Shown here: piece after piece, positions 1-6,242 of the stretch
Layout: the number at the start of each line of letters is the position of its first letter
How positions within the stretch are numbered: the stretch's first letter is position 1
Assembly (NCBI GenBank): GCA_035718045.1
Contig: DASTHV010000041.1
Coordinates: forward strand, 1 to 11,353
Direction of reading: 5' to 3'
Source: DASTHV01 sp035718045
GTDB taxonomy: Bacteria; Patescibacteriota; Saccharimonadia; Saccharimonadales; UBA10212
Length of the DNA: 11,353 bases
The notes under the pieces: generated by a model
The model's database searches: none
What the model saw: the letters and a program-made list of their open reading frames with translations, nothing else
What the model was told of the DNA's origin: nothing
Translations under genes and position numbers: made by a program

Positions 1-182
1 GCGTTTTTGATACGTCCTTATCTGGAAAAATACTTAACAAGTCAAGTATTTTTTTGGAAGCGCCGGTAAGACCGGTGAACAAAAGCGATATCATATCGGC
101 GCCGCGGGTCGGTATCAAACAAGCCGTAGAACTACCTTGGCGGTTTTATATCAGCGGCAATCCGTACGTCTCGAAACCCTAA
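1..182 (+). CDS. mpg: DNA-3-methyladenine glycosylase (MPG/AAG family), C-terminal part
   Basis: Reading in the frame that begins at base 3 gives about 59 residues ending in the TAA at 180-182; the 5' end lies outside the window. The tail contains RVGIKQAVELPWRFYISGNP and then YVSKP, closely matching the conserved C-terminus of the AAG/MPG family (arginine-glycine-I/V, then PWRF, G-N, V-S). Members of this family flip out alkylated purines such as 3-methyladenine and cut the N-glycosidic bond, starting base excision repair in the cytoplasm. The catalytic Glu would lie upstream and cannot be checked. A hairpin with a T-run sits inside the coding sequence (28-54). The gene is read toward the ABC genes but a separate promoter follows it, so co-transcription is uncertain. 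Confidence 0.85.
   Translation, partial: VFDTSLSGKILNKSSIFLEAPVRPVNKSDIISAPRVGIKQAVELPWRFYISGNPYVSKP
28..54 (+). repeat. Hairpin plus T-run inside mpg, copy 1 of a 27-bp element
   Basis: The arms AATACTTAAC (29-38) and GTCAAGTATT (41-50) pair with one mismatch around a two-base AA spacer and run into a seven-T tract (49-55), which looks like an intrinsic terminator. The same 27 bp, with a single T-to-C difference at base 43, recurs at 6835-6861, where it is a true gene-end terminator. Here it lies within an open, conserved coding frame, so it may cause attenuation or may be a captured copy of a dispersed element. Confidence 0.6.
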
Positions 183-208
183 ATTTAAATTAGGTTGACT
201 TGAAGCAT

Positions 209-214
209 TATAAT
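209..214 (+). promoter_or_regulatory. -10 box (TATAAT) of the ABC operon, leaderless geometry
   Basis: A perfect TATAAT ends 8 bp before the ATG at 223, so transcription would start at about the start codon. No Shine-Dalgarno sequence lies between. A TTGACT at 195-200 is only 8 bp upstream and is too close to be the partner -35 of this box. Confidence 0.55.
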
Positions 215-222
215 AATGCTTA

Positions 223-1134
223 ATGTCAGCGAACAGTAGTCCGGCGATTGAGACTTTTGGCCTCGGTAAACGTTATGGCCGAGGCGGTGCGTTCTCGCTC
301 CATGATCTTAATATTTCAATTATGCCCGGGGAAATTTACGGTTTCCTGGGACCCAACGGCGCCGGCAAAAGCACAACTATCCGTCTGCTGATGAATTTTA
401 TCCAGCCCACCGAGGGCAGAGCTCAAATACTTGGTTTGGATATCGTCAGGGATTCGGTAGCCGTCAAGCGCGGCATCGGCTACTTGCCGGGCGAGTTCGC
501 CTATTATCCTAATTTGACCGGACGGCAGTTTTTAGAGTATATGTCCGAACTTCAACCGCCTAAGCGCAAAAATTACGTGAATGAGCTGGCTCGGCGATTT
601 GATGTGCCCTTAAACTCCCATCTCAACACTCTATCAAAAGGTAACCGCCAAAAAATCGGCTTGATTCAAGCGTTCGCCGCCGAGCCGGAAGTCTTTGTCC
701 TGGATGAGCCAACCAGCGGTCTGGACCCGTTGATGCAAGAAGTTTTCTTTGAACTGTTGCGCGAAAGTAAAAGCCGCGGCGCCACAGTCTTTTTTAGCAG
801 CCACAACCTATCCGAAGTCCAAAAAACCTGCGATCGGGTAGGTTTTATCCGTGAAGGCAAGCTGATTGCCCAGCAGACGATTGGCGAGCTGGCGCAGTCC
901 GCGGTCCAGACATACGATATTTCATTTGTCGGCGAGATTCCATTGGCTGCCTTGCACCGGCTAAAAGGTGTCAAAGTAATCGCTAACACTTCCAGGCATA
1001 CCACCGTAACTATCAAAGGCGAGCTAAAACCACTATTTGCTTTGCTAGCCAAACATAAGGTCAATTCGCTTGATCGCCGCGAAATCGACCTAGAAGAAGA
1101 GTTTTTGCGATTTTATAAGGGGAGCGAGCAGTGA
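223..1134 (+). CDS. ABC transporter ATP-binding protein (ABC-2 exporter type)
   Basis: This 303-residue protein is the cytoplasmic nucleotide-binding subunit of an ABC exporter. Walker A GPNGAGKST lies at residues 43-51, the signature LSKGNRQ at 137-143, Walker B VFVLDEP at 157-163 with its catalytic Glu, and the H-loop His near 194. About 90 residues follow the ATPase core, as is usual in CcmA/NatA-like subunits. The stop TGA overlaps the GTG start of the permease by 4 bp, so the pair forms one operon and one complex, probably a dimer of each. The cargo cannot be read from the sequence; relatives export drugs, lipids or small ions. The start is the ATG at 223, just behind a TATAAT with no ribosome-binding site, which suggests a leaderless mRNA. 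Confidence 0.93.
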   Translation: MSANSSPAIETFGLGKRYGRGGAFSLHDLNISIMPGEIYGFLGPNGAGKSTTIRLLMNFIQPTEGRAQILGLDIVRDSVAVKRGIGYLPGEFAYYPNLTGRQFLEYMSELQPPKRKNYVNELARRFDVPLNSHLNTLSKGNRQKIGLIQAFAAEPEVFVLDEPTSGLDPLMQEVFFELLRESKSRGATVFFSSHNLSEVQKTCDRVGFIREGKLIAQQTIGELAQSAVQTYDISFVGEIPLAALHRLKGVKVIANTSRHTTVTIKGELKPLFALLAKHKVNSLDRREIDLEEEFLRFYKGSEQ

Positions 1135-1934
1135 ATCAGATGGCCCGCTGGACAATTTGGCAGAGGCGCTGGACGATTTTTTGGTGGTGCTTAGGCATAT
1201 TACTGCTAATTTTTATCACTCTGGTTTTCTACCCTACGATTCATCGCCAATCGGCCCAGTTGGACAAATCACTTAGCCAGATTCCCCAGACCGCCAAGCA
1301 ATTATTTACCGATACCAATCAAATTTTTTCACCACTCGGGTATCTTAGCAGCCAGTTGTTTTATCTGATGTTGCCGCTGTTGCTGGGGATTTTGGCCATC
1401 GGCCAAGGTGTTTCATTGGTAGGCAAGGAAGAACACGATAACACCATTGAAATGTTGCTGGCCAGACCGGTTTCACGCAGCCGGCTGCTGCTTGGAAAAG
1501 CTCTGGCTGGCCTGGTAATCGTCGTGGTAGTTACGCTCGTGAGCGCCGTATTTACGGCCGTGATGTGTAAATTTGTTAATTTATCCGTGCCGGCGGGTGA
1601 TATTTTGGCGGCCGGTGGAACGGTCGGGTTAATGAGCCTGACTTTTGGCGCGTTTGCCTTTATGTTAACCGCATTGGGTCGGGCGGGTCGGACGGCCGCT
1701 ATCGGCCTGTCGGCCTTAGTAGCTTTGGGGGGCTATATCCTAGTGTCTTTGGCGCCGACGGTTAGCTGGTTGCGCTGGCCGGCCAAAATCTTTCCTTTTA
1801 ATTACTATCATTCCGCACAACTACTGAGCGGGGACTATCGGTGGAGCAACCTTATTTATTATTTGGTGGTCATCGCGGCTTGTTTAGTAGTAGCAGTTAT
1901 CACATTCCGCCGCCGTGATCTGGCCGGATCTTAA
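1131..1934 (+). CDS. ABC-2 type transporter permease
   Basis: This 267-residue integral membrane protein has six predicted helices, at about residues 14-34, 73-92, 121-145, 158-182, 187-207 and 239-259. Between helices 2 and 3 comes EEHDNTIEMLLARPVSRSRL, the typical ABC-2 coupling segment (E-x-x-x-T-x-E-x-L-L-x-x-P-x-S-R). The GTG start at 1131 overlaps the stop of the ATPase gene and sits 8 bp after the ribosome-binding site AAGGGG (1117-1122). An ATG at 1140 is possible but too far from that site. The protein would form the membrane channel of the exporter encoded with the upstream ATPase. The large loop at residues 35-72 is probably extracytoplasmic. The substrate is unknown. Confidence 0.88.
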   Translation: MNQMARWTIWQRRWTIFWWCLGILLLIFITLVFYPTIHRQSAQLDKSLSQIPQTAKQLFTDTNQIFSPLGYLSSQLFYLMLPLLLGILAIGQGVSLVGKEEHDNTIEMLLARPVSRSRLLLGKALAGLVIVVVVTLVSAVFTAVMCKFVNLSVPAGDILAAGGTVGLMSLTFGAFAFMLTALGRAGRTAAIGLSALVALGGYILVSLAPTVSWLRWPAKIFPFNYYHSAQLLSGDYRWSNLIYYLVVIAACLVVAVITFRRRDLAGS

Positions 1935-1938
1935 AATT

Positions 1939-1974
1939 ACAGATTGAATAATCTGTCCGCAGCTGAGATATAAT
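1939..1974 (+). promoter_or_regulatory. Perfect 7-bp dyad and promoter before the deoxyribosyltransferase-like gene
   Basis: ACAGATT (1939-1945) and AATCTGT (1950-1956) form a perfect inverted repeat around GAAT. It lacks a T-run, so it is a poor terminator for the ABC operon. It overlaps TTGAAT (1944-1949), a possible -35 placed 19 bp before a perfect TATAAT (1969-1974), so an operator role is plausible. The -10 ends 6 bp before the ATG at 1981. Confidence 0.5.
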
Positions 1975-1980
1975 TATCTG

Positions 1981-2424
1981 ATGAAGCGGAGAAAAACTAT
2001 TGTCCTTTGTTCCAGCGGTAGCTTTTACGAACATGTCAATCAAATTGCCGCCGAGCTGGAAAAGAGAGGCTATCGCACCGTGGTGCCGGCGACCGCTTAT
2101 GAGATGCTAAAAAGCGGTGATTATGATATCTCCAAAGTCAAAGCCTGGATACATGACCCGAAGCATTTCAAGCTAAAACAACAGCTGGCCATGGCGCATT
2201 TTGAAGAAGTCTCCAAGGGAGATGCGGTTCTGATAGTCAATGATGACAAGCCGGGCCGGCCAGCCTATATCGGCCCCAACGGCACCATGGAGTGGGGCGT
2301 GGCATACTATCTGGGCAAGCCGGTCTATCTCTGGAAAGGCGTTCCCAAAGACTCCAATTTTTACGAGGAAGTTTACGGCATGAGCACGGTCATCGACGGC
2401 GATCTTGATAAAATAAAATTATGA
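1981..2424 (+). CDS. Nucleoside 2-deoxyribosyltransferase-like protein
   Basis: This 147-residue Rossmann-like protein starts with a hydrophobic strand (TIVLCSSGSF, residues 6-15). It carries a C-terminal block with D-x-V-L-I-V-N (81-87) and YIGPNGTMEWGVAYYLGKPV (96-115). The order Asp-rich strand, then G-x-x-x-x-E-x-G-x-A and G-K-P, is that of the nucleoside deoxyribosyltransferase/TIR-like superfamily, with Glu104 where the nucleophile sits. Family members move deoxyribose between nucleobases in purine and pyrimidine salvage, but many distant relatives are only nucleotide-binding, so the reaction is not assured. The start has no ribosome-binding site and lies 6 bp after a -10 box. The stop overlaps the msrA start (ATGA), which implies translational coupling. 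Confidence 0.6.
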   Translation: MKRRKTIVLCSSGSFYEHVNQIAAELEKRGYRTVVPATAYEMLKSGDYDISKVKAWIHDPKHFKLKQQLAMAHFEEVSKGDAVLIVNDDKPGRPAYIGPNGTMEWGVAYYLGKPVYLWKGVPKDSNFYEEVYGMSTVIDGDLDKIKL

Positions 2425-2915
2425 GCAAAAGGGAAGAAGCGATTTTCGGGGCCGGCTGCTTTTGGGGCGTGCAGTATTATTTTGACCAGGTGCCCGGTGT
2501 TATACAGACCGAGGCCGGCTACACCGGCGGCCATGCCGATAATCCTACATATCAGGATGTGCTGTCGCACGCAACCGGACACGCCGAGGCTCTCAAAATA
2601 ACTTTCGACCCGTCAAAAGTCAGCTACGAAACACTCTTAAAACAATTCTTCCGGATGCATGACCCAACCCAGCTCAACCGCCAGGGTCCAGACATTGGTG
2701 ACAATTACCGATCAGCTGTTTTTTACTTGGACGAGAATCAAAAAGCGGCCGGCCAAAAGCTGATAAATGAGCTGAATGAATCAGGAAAATACCACCAGCC
2801 TATAGTTACCACACTGGAACCTGCCGGCAAATTTTGGCCGGCCGAAGCCTACCACCAGAAATTCTCGGCCCGCACCGGACAGGGTATCTGCCACATCGAC
2901 TACGCCCCGGCCTGA
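2421..2915 (+). CDS. msrA: Peptide-methionine (S)-S-oxide reductase MsrA
   Basis: MsrA reduces the S form of methionine sulfoxide in proteins and free methionine, using thioredoxin-type reductants in the cytoplasm. The 164-residue protein has the active-site motif GAGCFWG with catalytic Cys13, GYTGG at 33-37, NYRSAVFY at 95-102 and WPAEAYHQKF at 139-148. A late Cys157 (GQGICHIDY) is a candidate resolving cysteine. The length is that of a stand-alone MsrA domain without an MsrB fusion. Its ATG overlaps the TGA of the previous gene and there is no separate ribosome-binding site, so it is translated by coupling to the deoxyribosyltransferase-like gene. Confidence 0.95.
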   Translation: MSKREEAIFGAGCFWGVQYYFDQVPGVIQTEAGYTGGHADNPTYQDVLSHATGHAEALKITFDPSKVSYETLLKQFFRMHDPTQLNRQGPDIGDNYRSAVFYLDENQKAAGQKLINELNESGKYHQPIVTTLEPAGKFWPAEAYHQKFSARTGQGICHIDYAPA

Positions 2916-2918
2916 CAC

Positions 2919-3018
2919 CGTTAACCGTTTACCCTTAACTTTGCATTTACTATTAACTGTTCACCATGGAAGACGGAAAACTGGTCACGGAAAACGTCTC
3001 GAAAACGGCAAACGGCAA
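2919..3018. repeat. Degenerate 7-bp repeat tract in two opposed halves
   Basis: This non-coding gap between convergent genes is built of heptamers. On the plus strand there are CGTTAAC (2919), CGTTTAC (2926), CCTTAAC (2933), then after a 4-base slip CATTTAC (2944), TATTAAC (2951) and TGTTCAC (2958). The second half holds ACGGAAA (2973 and 2987) and ACGGCAA (3005 and 3012), all in 7-bp steps or a step plus 4. The second half resembles the first on the opposite strand (CCGTTT cores), so the tract could fold back on itself. No clear terminator with a T-run is seen. Confidence 0.6.
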
Positions 3019-3026
3019 AAAGTGGC

Positions 3027-3506
3027 CTACTCGGCGGCGAAGGTGCCGGTCAGCTTGGCGTCGGCCAGGATGTGTTCCTGCATGGCTTTGGTGACGTCCG
3101 CGCGGTTCGATTCGTCCGGCAAATCCAGGGTGGTATCCAGTGCGTAAAGCTCAAATATGTAGCGGTGTATGCCACTGCCCTTGGGCGGGCAAGGGCCCAA
3201 GTAGTTAGGTTCCTGCGAGCCGTTCAGCCCACGGCGGGCTCCCACCGGCAAATTACTTATCCCTATCGAATCGGTCGACGGCGGGATATCCCAGAGTAAC
3301 CAATGTAGAAAGTCCCCACTGACGGCGTCAGGGTCGTGCATAATCAGCGCCAGGCTTTGGGCGCTTGGTGGCACATTAAAAATATTCAGCGGCGGATTGA
3401 CATTCTGCCCCTTGCAGCTGTACTGCGCCGGGATTGGTTTGCCGTCGCGAAACACCGGGCTTATCAATTCTAACCCCGTGGCCGGGGTTTCATTATCAGC
3501 TATCAT
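3027..3506 (-). CDS. YbhB/YbcL-type phosphatidylethanolamine-binding protein (PEBP)
   Basis: This 159-residue protein shows the PEBP ligand-pocket signatures: HDPDA at residues 57-61 followed by FLHWLLWDIPP (67-76), then YLGPCPPKG (102-110) and HRYIFELYALD (114-124). Bacterial members (YbhB, YbcL) are similar in size, bind anionic ligands and have no settled function. No signal peptide is seen, so it is probably cytoplasmic. It lies 54 bp downstream of a Crp/Fnr-type regulator on the same strand and has its own promoter. Its -10 TATACT ends 9 bp before the ATG, and the spacer of that promoter is a perfect dyad, which suggests specific control. The gene converges on msrA. Confidence 0.88.
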   Translation of the reverse strand: MIADNETPATGLELISPVFRDGKPIPAQYSCKGQNVNPPLNIFNVPPSAQSLALIMHDPDAVSGDFLHWLLWDIPPSTDSIGISNLPVGARRGLNGSQEPNYLGPCPPKGSGIHRYIFELYALDTTLDLPDESNRADVTKAMQEHILADAKLTGTFAAE

Positions 3507-3515
3507 ACCATCTAA

Positions 3516-3544
3516 AGTATACCCCTATTAACAGGGGTAGGCAG
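3516..3544 (-). promoter_or_regulatory. PEBP promoter with a dyad operator filling the spacer
   Basis: On the minus strand a TATACT (-10, 3516-3521) lies 17 bp from a weak -35, CTGCCT (3539-3544). The 18-bp dyad ACCCCT-N6-AGGGGT (3521-3538) covers the spacer almost exactly. The 5-N6-5 inner geometry is that of Crp/Fnr sites, and the adjacent gene encodes such a regulator. MerR-type regulators also bind in spacers. Confidence 0.5.
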
Positions 3545-3560
3545 TAAGGATTGTTACAAC

Positions 3561-4235
3561 TTATACCGCAAAACTGGGTGCCGGCAACTTGTTGGTGTTG
3601 ACGGTCCAGTGGCCACGTTTCTGGTCGATAATTCCTGATTTTTCCAAGCGTTTTAGAAGAGTTGTGGTGGTTTCGCGGGTGACCCCGGATAAATCGGCGA
3701 TTTCCTGATGGCTCAGCTTGATTTCCAATTGGTAGAGACCGGGTTTTACCTCTTTGCCGGCCTTGGAAACTAAGTAGGGCAATAGTAGCTCCACTTTATC
3801 GATGGCTTTCTTGTTCTTCATGACTTCTAATTGATGCATGATGGCTTGATTGGAAGCTGATACGTAATCGGCATAGGCTTTCATCTTCTCGGGGTGTTCG
3901 ATAATTTGTTCTTGCAGTACTGAACTGGGCAACGCTTGAAACTCAGTATCGGTCAGCGACTGGTAGAAGTATTTGATTTGGTAGTCTTCCCAGTTCAAGC
4001 TGGTCGAAAAGGTCAGCGGGAAGATATCGCCCGGACCGAGCAGTAACAGCGTGCGGGTATCGCCGCTGTCTAAAATGGTGTAAGCCTTTACGTAGCCGCT
4101 TTGAATCAAATAGAGATGGCTTAAGGGGTCGCCTTCATAATGAATCAGTTGGTTTTTGCTATAAGTTTTGAGTCGGCCGCTACTAAAAAGCTGCTCAACC
4201 TCAATTAGGTAGTTAGAACCCGTGCCTCTCATCAT
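3561..4235 (-). CDS. Crp/Fnr family transcriptional regulator
   Basis: This 224-residue protein has a cyclic-nucleotide-binding-like beta barrel (about residues 15-110) with the repeats HYEGDPLSHLYLIQSGYVK and LLLLGPGDIFPL. A dimer helix follows (about 105-145), then a C-terminal Crp-type winged helix with the helix-turn-helix LSHQEIADLSGVTRETTTTL (174-193) and a wing up to about 213. No Cys cluster for an FeS centre is present and the phosphate-binding cassette of Crp (G-E-L..R..A) is not evident, so it probably senses something other than cAMP. The start ATG is doubled (ATGATG); it lies 6 bp after a TATATT and has no ribosome-binding site. It may control the PEBP gene next to it through the dyad there. 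Confidence 0.88.
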   Translation of the reverse strand: MMRGTGSNYLIEVEQLFSSGRLKTYSKNQLIHYEGDPLSHLYLIQSGYVKAYTILDSGDTRTLLLLGPGDIFPLTFSTSLNWEDYQIKYFYQSLTDTEFQALPSSVLQEQIIEHPEKMKAYADYVSASNQAIMHQLEVMKNKKAIDKVELLLPYLVSKAGKEVKPGLYQLEIKLSHQEIADLSGVTRETTTTLLKRLEKSGIIDQKRGHWTVNTNKLPAPSFAV

Positions 4236-4241
4236 ACAAAG

Positions 4242-4247
4242 AATATA
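4242..4247 (-). promoter_or_regulatory. -10 box (TATATT) of the Crp/Fnr-type gene
   Basis: On the minus strand TATATT ends 6 bp before the start codon at 4235, again with leaderless geometry. The remaining 140 bp of this divergent gap hold a perfect 10-bp palindrome TTAAGCTTAA (4345-4354) in the leader of the plus-strand gene, but no plus-strand promoter that I trust. Confidence 0.5.
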
Positions 4248-4386
4248 ACAAATAGTTTACAGACGGTAAGTCGGATATCTTACATCCTGCAAACTGATAA
4301 TTCACACTTCGGACGCTAAAAATGCCCAAGAGCTTCAGCCGGTTTTAAGCTTAAGGCGCTAAATTACGGCACATAAGGAGAAATTA

Positions 4387-4824
4387 ATGGCTCAAAATTC
4401 TCAACCAATCAATCAAGAACCAGTTTACGCTCACCACCCGCACCAAAAGTCATGGCTGATGCCTACTTTGATAGTAGTGATCATTGTTTTGTTCCTAGCG
4501 TTGATATTCAGCTGGGCGGTGATGGGGCGCCACGGTTACGCGCGGTTTGCACCAAGAAGCGGCGGGGCGCATGGCCACAAGGTAGGCGACAGGCGTCTTT
4601 TAGGCGGTAATTCGGCTAACCAATCGCGTCTGCGGGGTGTGGTAACGGCAGTTAACAGCAACTCGTTTACACTCGCCGGGGGCGGGGCGACTAATACAGT
4701 TCAAACCAACGGTTCTACCCAATACCGCAATGGTAGCCAGGTAAAGGTGAACGACAGCGTAATGGTGGCCGGTACCACTAGTAACGGGACTTTCACGGCG
4801 TCCGTAGTGGCCATCAATCCATAG
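4387..4824 (+). CDS. Membrane-anchored protein with a DUF5666-like domain
   Basis: This 145-residue protein has a cytoplasmic N-terminus of about 23 residues and one membrane helix (about 24-46, SWLMPTLIVVIIVLFLALIF). A glycine/histidine/arginine-rich linker follows (47-80), then a small beta-rich domain (82-144). That domain has the pattern RGVVTAVNSNSFTL, a thread of V-Q-T-N-G-S-T-x-Y, then V-K-V-N-D-S-V-M-V-A-G-T and a final A-S-V-V-A-I. The pattern of a G-x-V strand, a G-D/N-x-V strand and a closing I resembles the DUF5666 (OB-like) family, whose function is unknown. The domain would face outward. A good ribosome-binding site AAGGAG (4376-4381) precedes the ATG. It is transcribed away from the Crp/Fnr-type gene. 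Confidence 0.7.
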   Translation: MAQNSQPINQEPVYAHHPHQKSWLMPTLIVVIIVLFLALIFSWAVMGRHGYARFAPRSGGAHGHKVGDRRLLGGNSANQSRLRGVVTAVNSNSFTLAGGGATNTVQTNGSTQYRNGSQVKVNDSVMVAGTTSNGTFTASVVAINP

Positions 4825-4862
4825 CTGGTCCAGCCGGCAAAAAGTAGTACTATTGGGGCATA

Positions 4863-4880
4863 AAGTCGATAGAGCGACTT
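4863..4880 (+). terminator. Weak hairpin after the DUF5666-like gene
   Basis: AAGTCG (4863-4868) pairs with CGACTT (4875-4880) around a six-base loop, followed by ATTTATAAGT rather than a clean T-run. It is a possible weak terminator just before the metK promoter. Confidence 0.35.
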
Positions 4881-4893
4881 ATTTATAAGTCTG

Positions 4894-4899
4894 TATAAT
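4894..4899 (+). promoter_or_regulatory. -10 box (TATAAT) of metK
   Basis: A perfect TATAAT places the transcription start near 4906, about 12 bp before the first helix of the riboswitch, which is the expected spacing. No convincing -35 is seen at 16-18 bp. Confidence 0.55.
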
Positions 4900-4917
4900 A
4901 AAAAGATTAACAATTAA

Positions 4918-5031
4918 GTATCAAGAGAGCAGCAAGGACCTATTAAATAGGCCCTAGGGACCGAGCCCGAAGGCTGCCGACAACCTGCCGTCGCGGTAAG
5001 GTGCCAAGTCTCGCCCGCAAGGGAAAGATGC
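4918..5031 (+). promoter_or_regulatory. SAM riboswitch (S-box, SAM-I type) of metK
   Basis: The leader carries the S-box hallmarks in order: ATCAAGAGAG (4920-4929), AGGGACCGAGCCCGAAG (4956-4972), GACAACC (4979-4985), AAGGTGCCAA (4998-5007) and GGGAAAGATG (5021-5030). P1 pairs GTATC (4918-4922) with GATGC (5027-5031). P2 pairs GCAGC (4929-4933) with GCTGC (4973-4977). P3 includes ACCT/AGGT (4983-4986/4999-5002), and P4 is CCC-GCAA-GGG (5014-5023) with a GNRA loop. The aptamer binds S-adenosylmethionine, the product of the gene it precedes, so it gives feedback control. The P2 arm is larger than usual, with an additional hairpin at 4936-4954. Identification is by motif and context; no covariance search was possible. 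Confidence 0.85.
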
Positions 5032-5045
5032 CCAAGGCTAAAAAA

Positions 5046-5072
5046 CCTTTCTCTTGTCAGAAAGGATTTTTT
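5046..5072 (+). terminator. Riboswitch expression platform: terminator that also covers the metK RBS
   Basis: CCTTTCT (5046-5052) pairs with AGAAAGG (5059-5065) around CTTGTC, and a six-T tract (5067-5072) follows, ending one base before the ATG at 5074. The 3' arm is also the metK ribosome-binding site (AGAAAGGA), so forming the hairpin would both stop transcription and hide the site. TCTCTTG (5050-5056) is the exact complement of CAAGAGA (4922-4928) in the aptamer, giving a mutually exclusive antiterminator. Confidence 0.7.
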
Positions 5073-5073
5073 A

Positions 5074-6198
5074 ATGCCCGACGGTTATCATGCCAATCTC
5101 TTTACGTCCGAATCGGTCTGCGCCGGTCACCCGGATAAGATATGCGATGCCATCTCTGACGCTATCTTAGACGCTGCCCTAAAACAGGATCCGGACGCCC
5201 GGGCCGGCATAGAAACCGTGGTCGGCGCCAATCAAATCGCCCTGTTTGGTGAGATAAAAACCACAGCCGTCTTAGACTACGAAGAAATCGTCCGCCAAAA
5301 AGTCAAACAGCTAGGCTATGACACTCCGGCCTGGGGTTTCAGTTATCAAAGCTCATCTTTTTCCAATGATATTCATGAGCAATCGCCGGAAATCGCCCTT
5401 GGAGTCGACCACGACGGCGCCGGCGACCAAGGGATGATGTTCGGCTACGCCTGCGATGAAACCCCCGAACTGATGCCGCTGCCAATAACTCTGGCCCACG
5501 CGCTAACTAAGCAAATCGATGAAGTCCGCCAAAGCGGCCAGCTCGATTGGTTGCGCCCGGACGGTAAGGCCCAGGTGACTATACGCTATGAAGATGGTAA
5601 ACCGATAGCGATTGAAAAACTGGTCGCCGCCGTGGCGCATGACCAAAAAGTAACCCCGCAGCAAGTCCGCCAAGGTGTTAAAAATCAGATTTTCCGGCCG
5701 GTCTTAGCCAAATATGATTTCAAATTGCCAGAGGGCGACGACATCGTGGTTAACGGCACTGGCCTGTGGCATATTCCAGGTCCCCAGAGCGATGCCGGCC
5801 TGACCGGCCGTAAGATAGTGGTCGATGGCTATGGCGGCTATGCCCGGGTAGGCGGCGGCGCCTTTTCCGGCAAGGATCCGTCCAAGGTTGACCGCTCCGG
5901 AGCTTATGCGGCCCGCTATATCGCCAAAAATATCGTGGCGGCCGGACTGGCCGATCGGTGCGAAGTTGGACTGGCTTACGTAATCGGTTACTCTAAACCG
6001 TTGATGCAGACCATCGATACCTTCGGCACCGCCAAAGTTAGCCCTAAAGAACTGGAAGGATTTAAGAATAATCTGATTGATACCTCGGTAAAGGGCATAA
6101 TTGAAACTTTGGATCTGCGGCGACCGATTTATTCTCAAACTTCGGCTTACGGCCATTTTGGCAAATCGGATCTGCCGTGGGAACAAATTAAAGCCTAA
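5074..6198 (+). CDS. metK: S-adenosylmethionine synthetase MetK
   Basis: MetK joins methionine and ATP to make S-adenosylmethionine, the main methyl donor; it is cytoplasmic and normally a tetramer. The 374-residue length is close to the usual bacterial 380-400. Signatures present are GHPDK (18-22) near the N-terminus, the ATP-binding GAGDQG (115-120), and the phosphate-binding loop GGGAFSGKDPSKVDRS (260-275) with its catalytic Lys, Asp and Arg residues. The start is fixed by AGAAAGGA (5059-5066) about 7 bp upstream. Expression should fall when SAM is high, through the riboswitch just upstream. It has no neighbouring methionine-pathway gene apart from msrA 2 kb away. Confidence 0.97.
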   Translation: MPDGYHANLFTSESVCAGHPDKICDAISDAILDAALKQDPDARAGIETVVGANQIALFGEIKTTAVLDYEEIVRQKVKQLGYDTPAWGFSYQSSSFSNDIHEQSPEIALGVDHDGAGDQGMMFGYACDETPELMPLPITLAHALTKQIDEVRQSGQLDWLRPDGKAQVTIRYEDGKPIAIEKLVAAVAHDQKVTPQQVRQGVKNQIFRPVLAKYDFKLPEGDDIVVNGTGLWHIPGPQSDAGLTGRKIVVDGYGGYARVGGGAFSGKDPSKVDRSGAYAARYIAKNIVAAGLADRCEVGLAYVIGYSKPLMQTIDTFGTAKVSPKELEGFKNNLIDTSVKGIIETLDLRRPIYSQTSAYGHFGKSDLPWEQIKA

Positions 6199-6242
6199 AA
6201 TTTACTGACTTAGTACTTTACAATAAGTATATAACATTGTAT

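Noticed and set aside
195..214. TTGACT and TATAAT as a paired promoter before the ABC ATPase.
   Set aside because: The spacer is only 8 bp; the -10 box alone is retained.
2941..3147. A 68-codon plus-strand frame across the heptamer tract.
   Set aside because: It runs antisense into the PEBP gene, has no ribosome-binding site, and its composition reflects the repeats.
3531..3541. ACAGGGGTAGG is found here and again at 10749-10759, both at promoters, suggesting a shared operator.
   Set aside because: An 11-base exact match between two sites is expected by chance many times in 11 kb, and the surrounding dyads differ.
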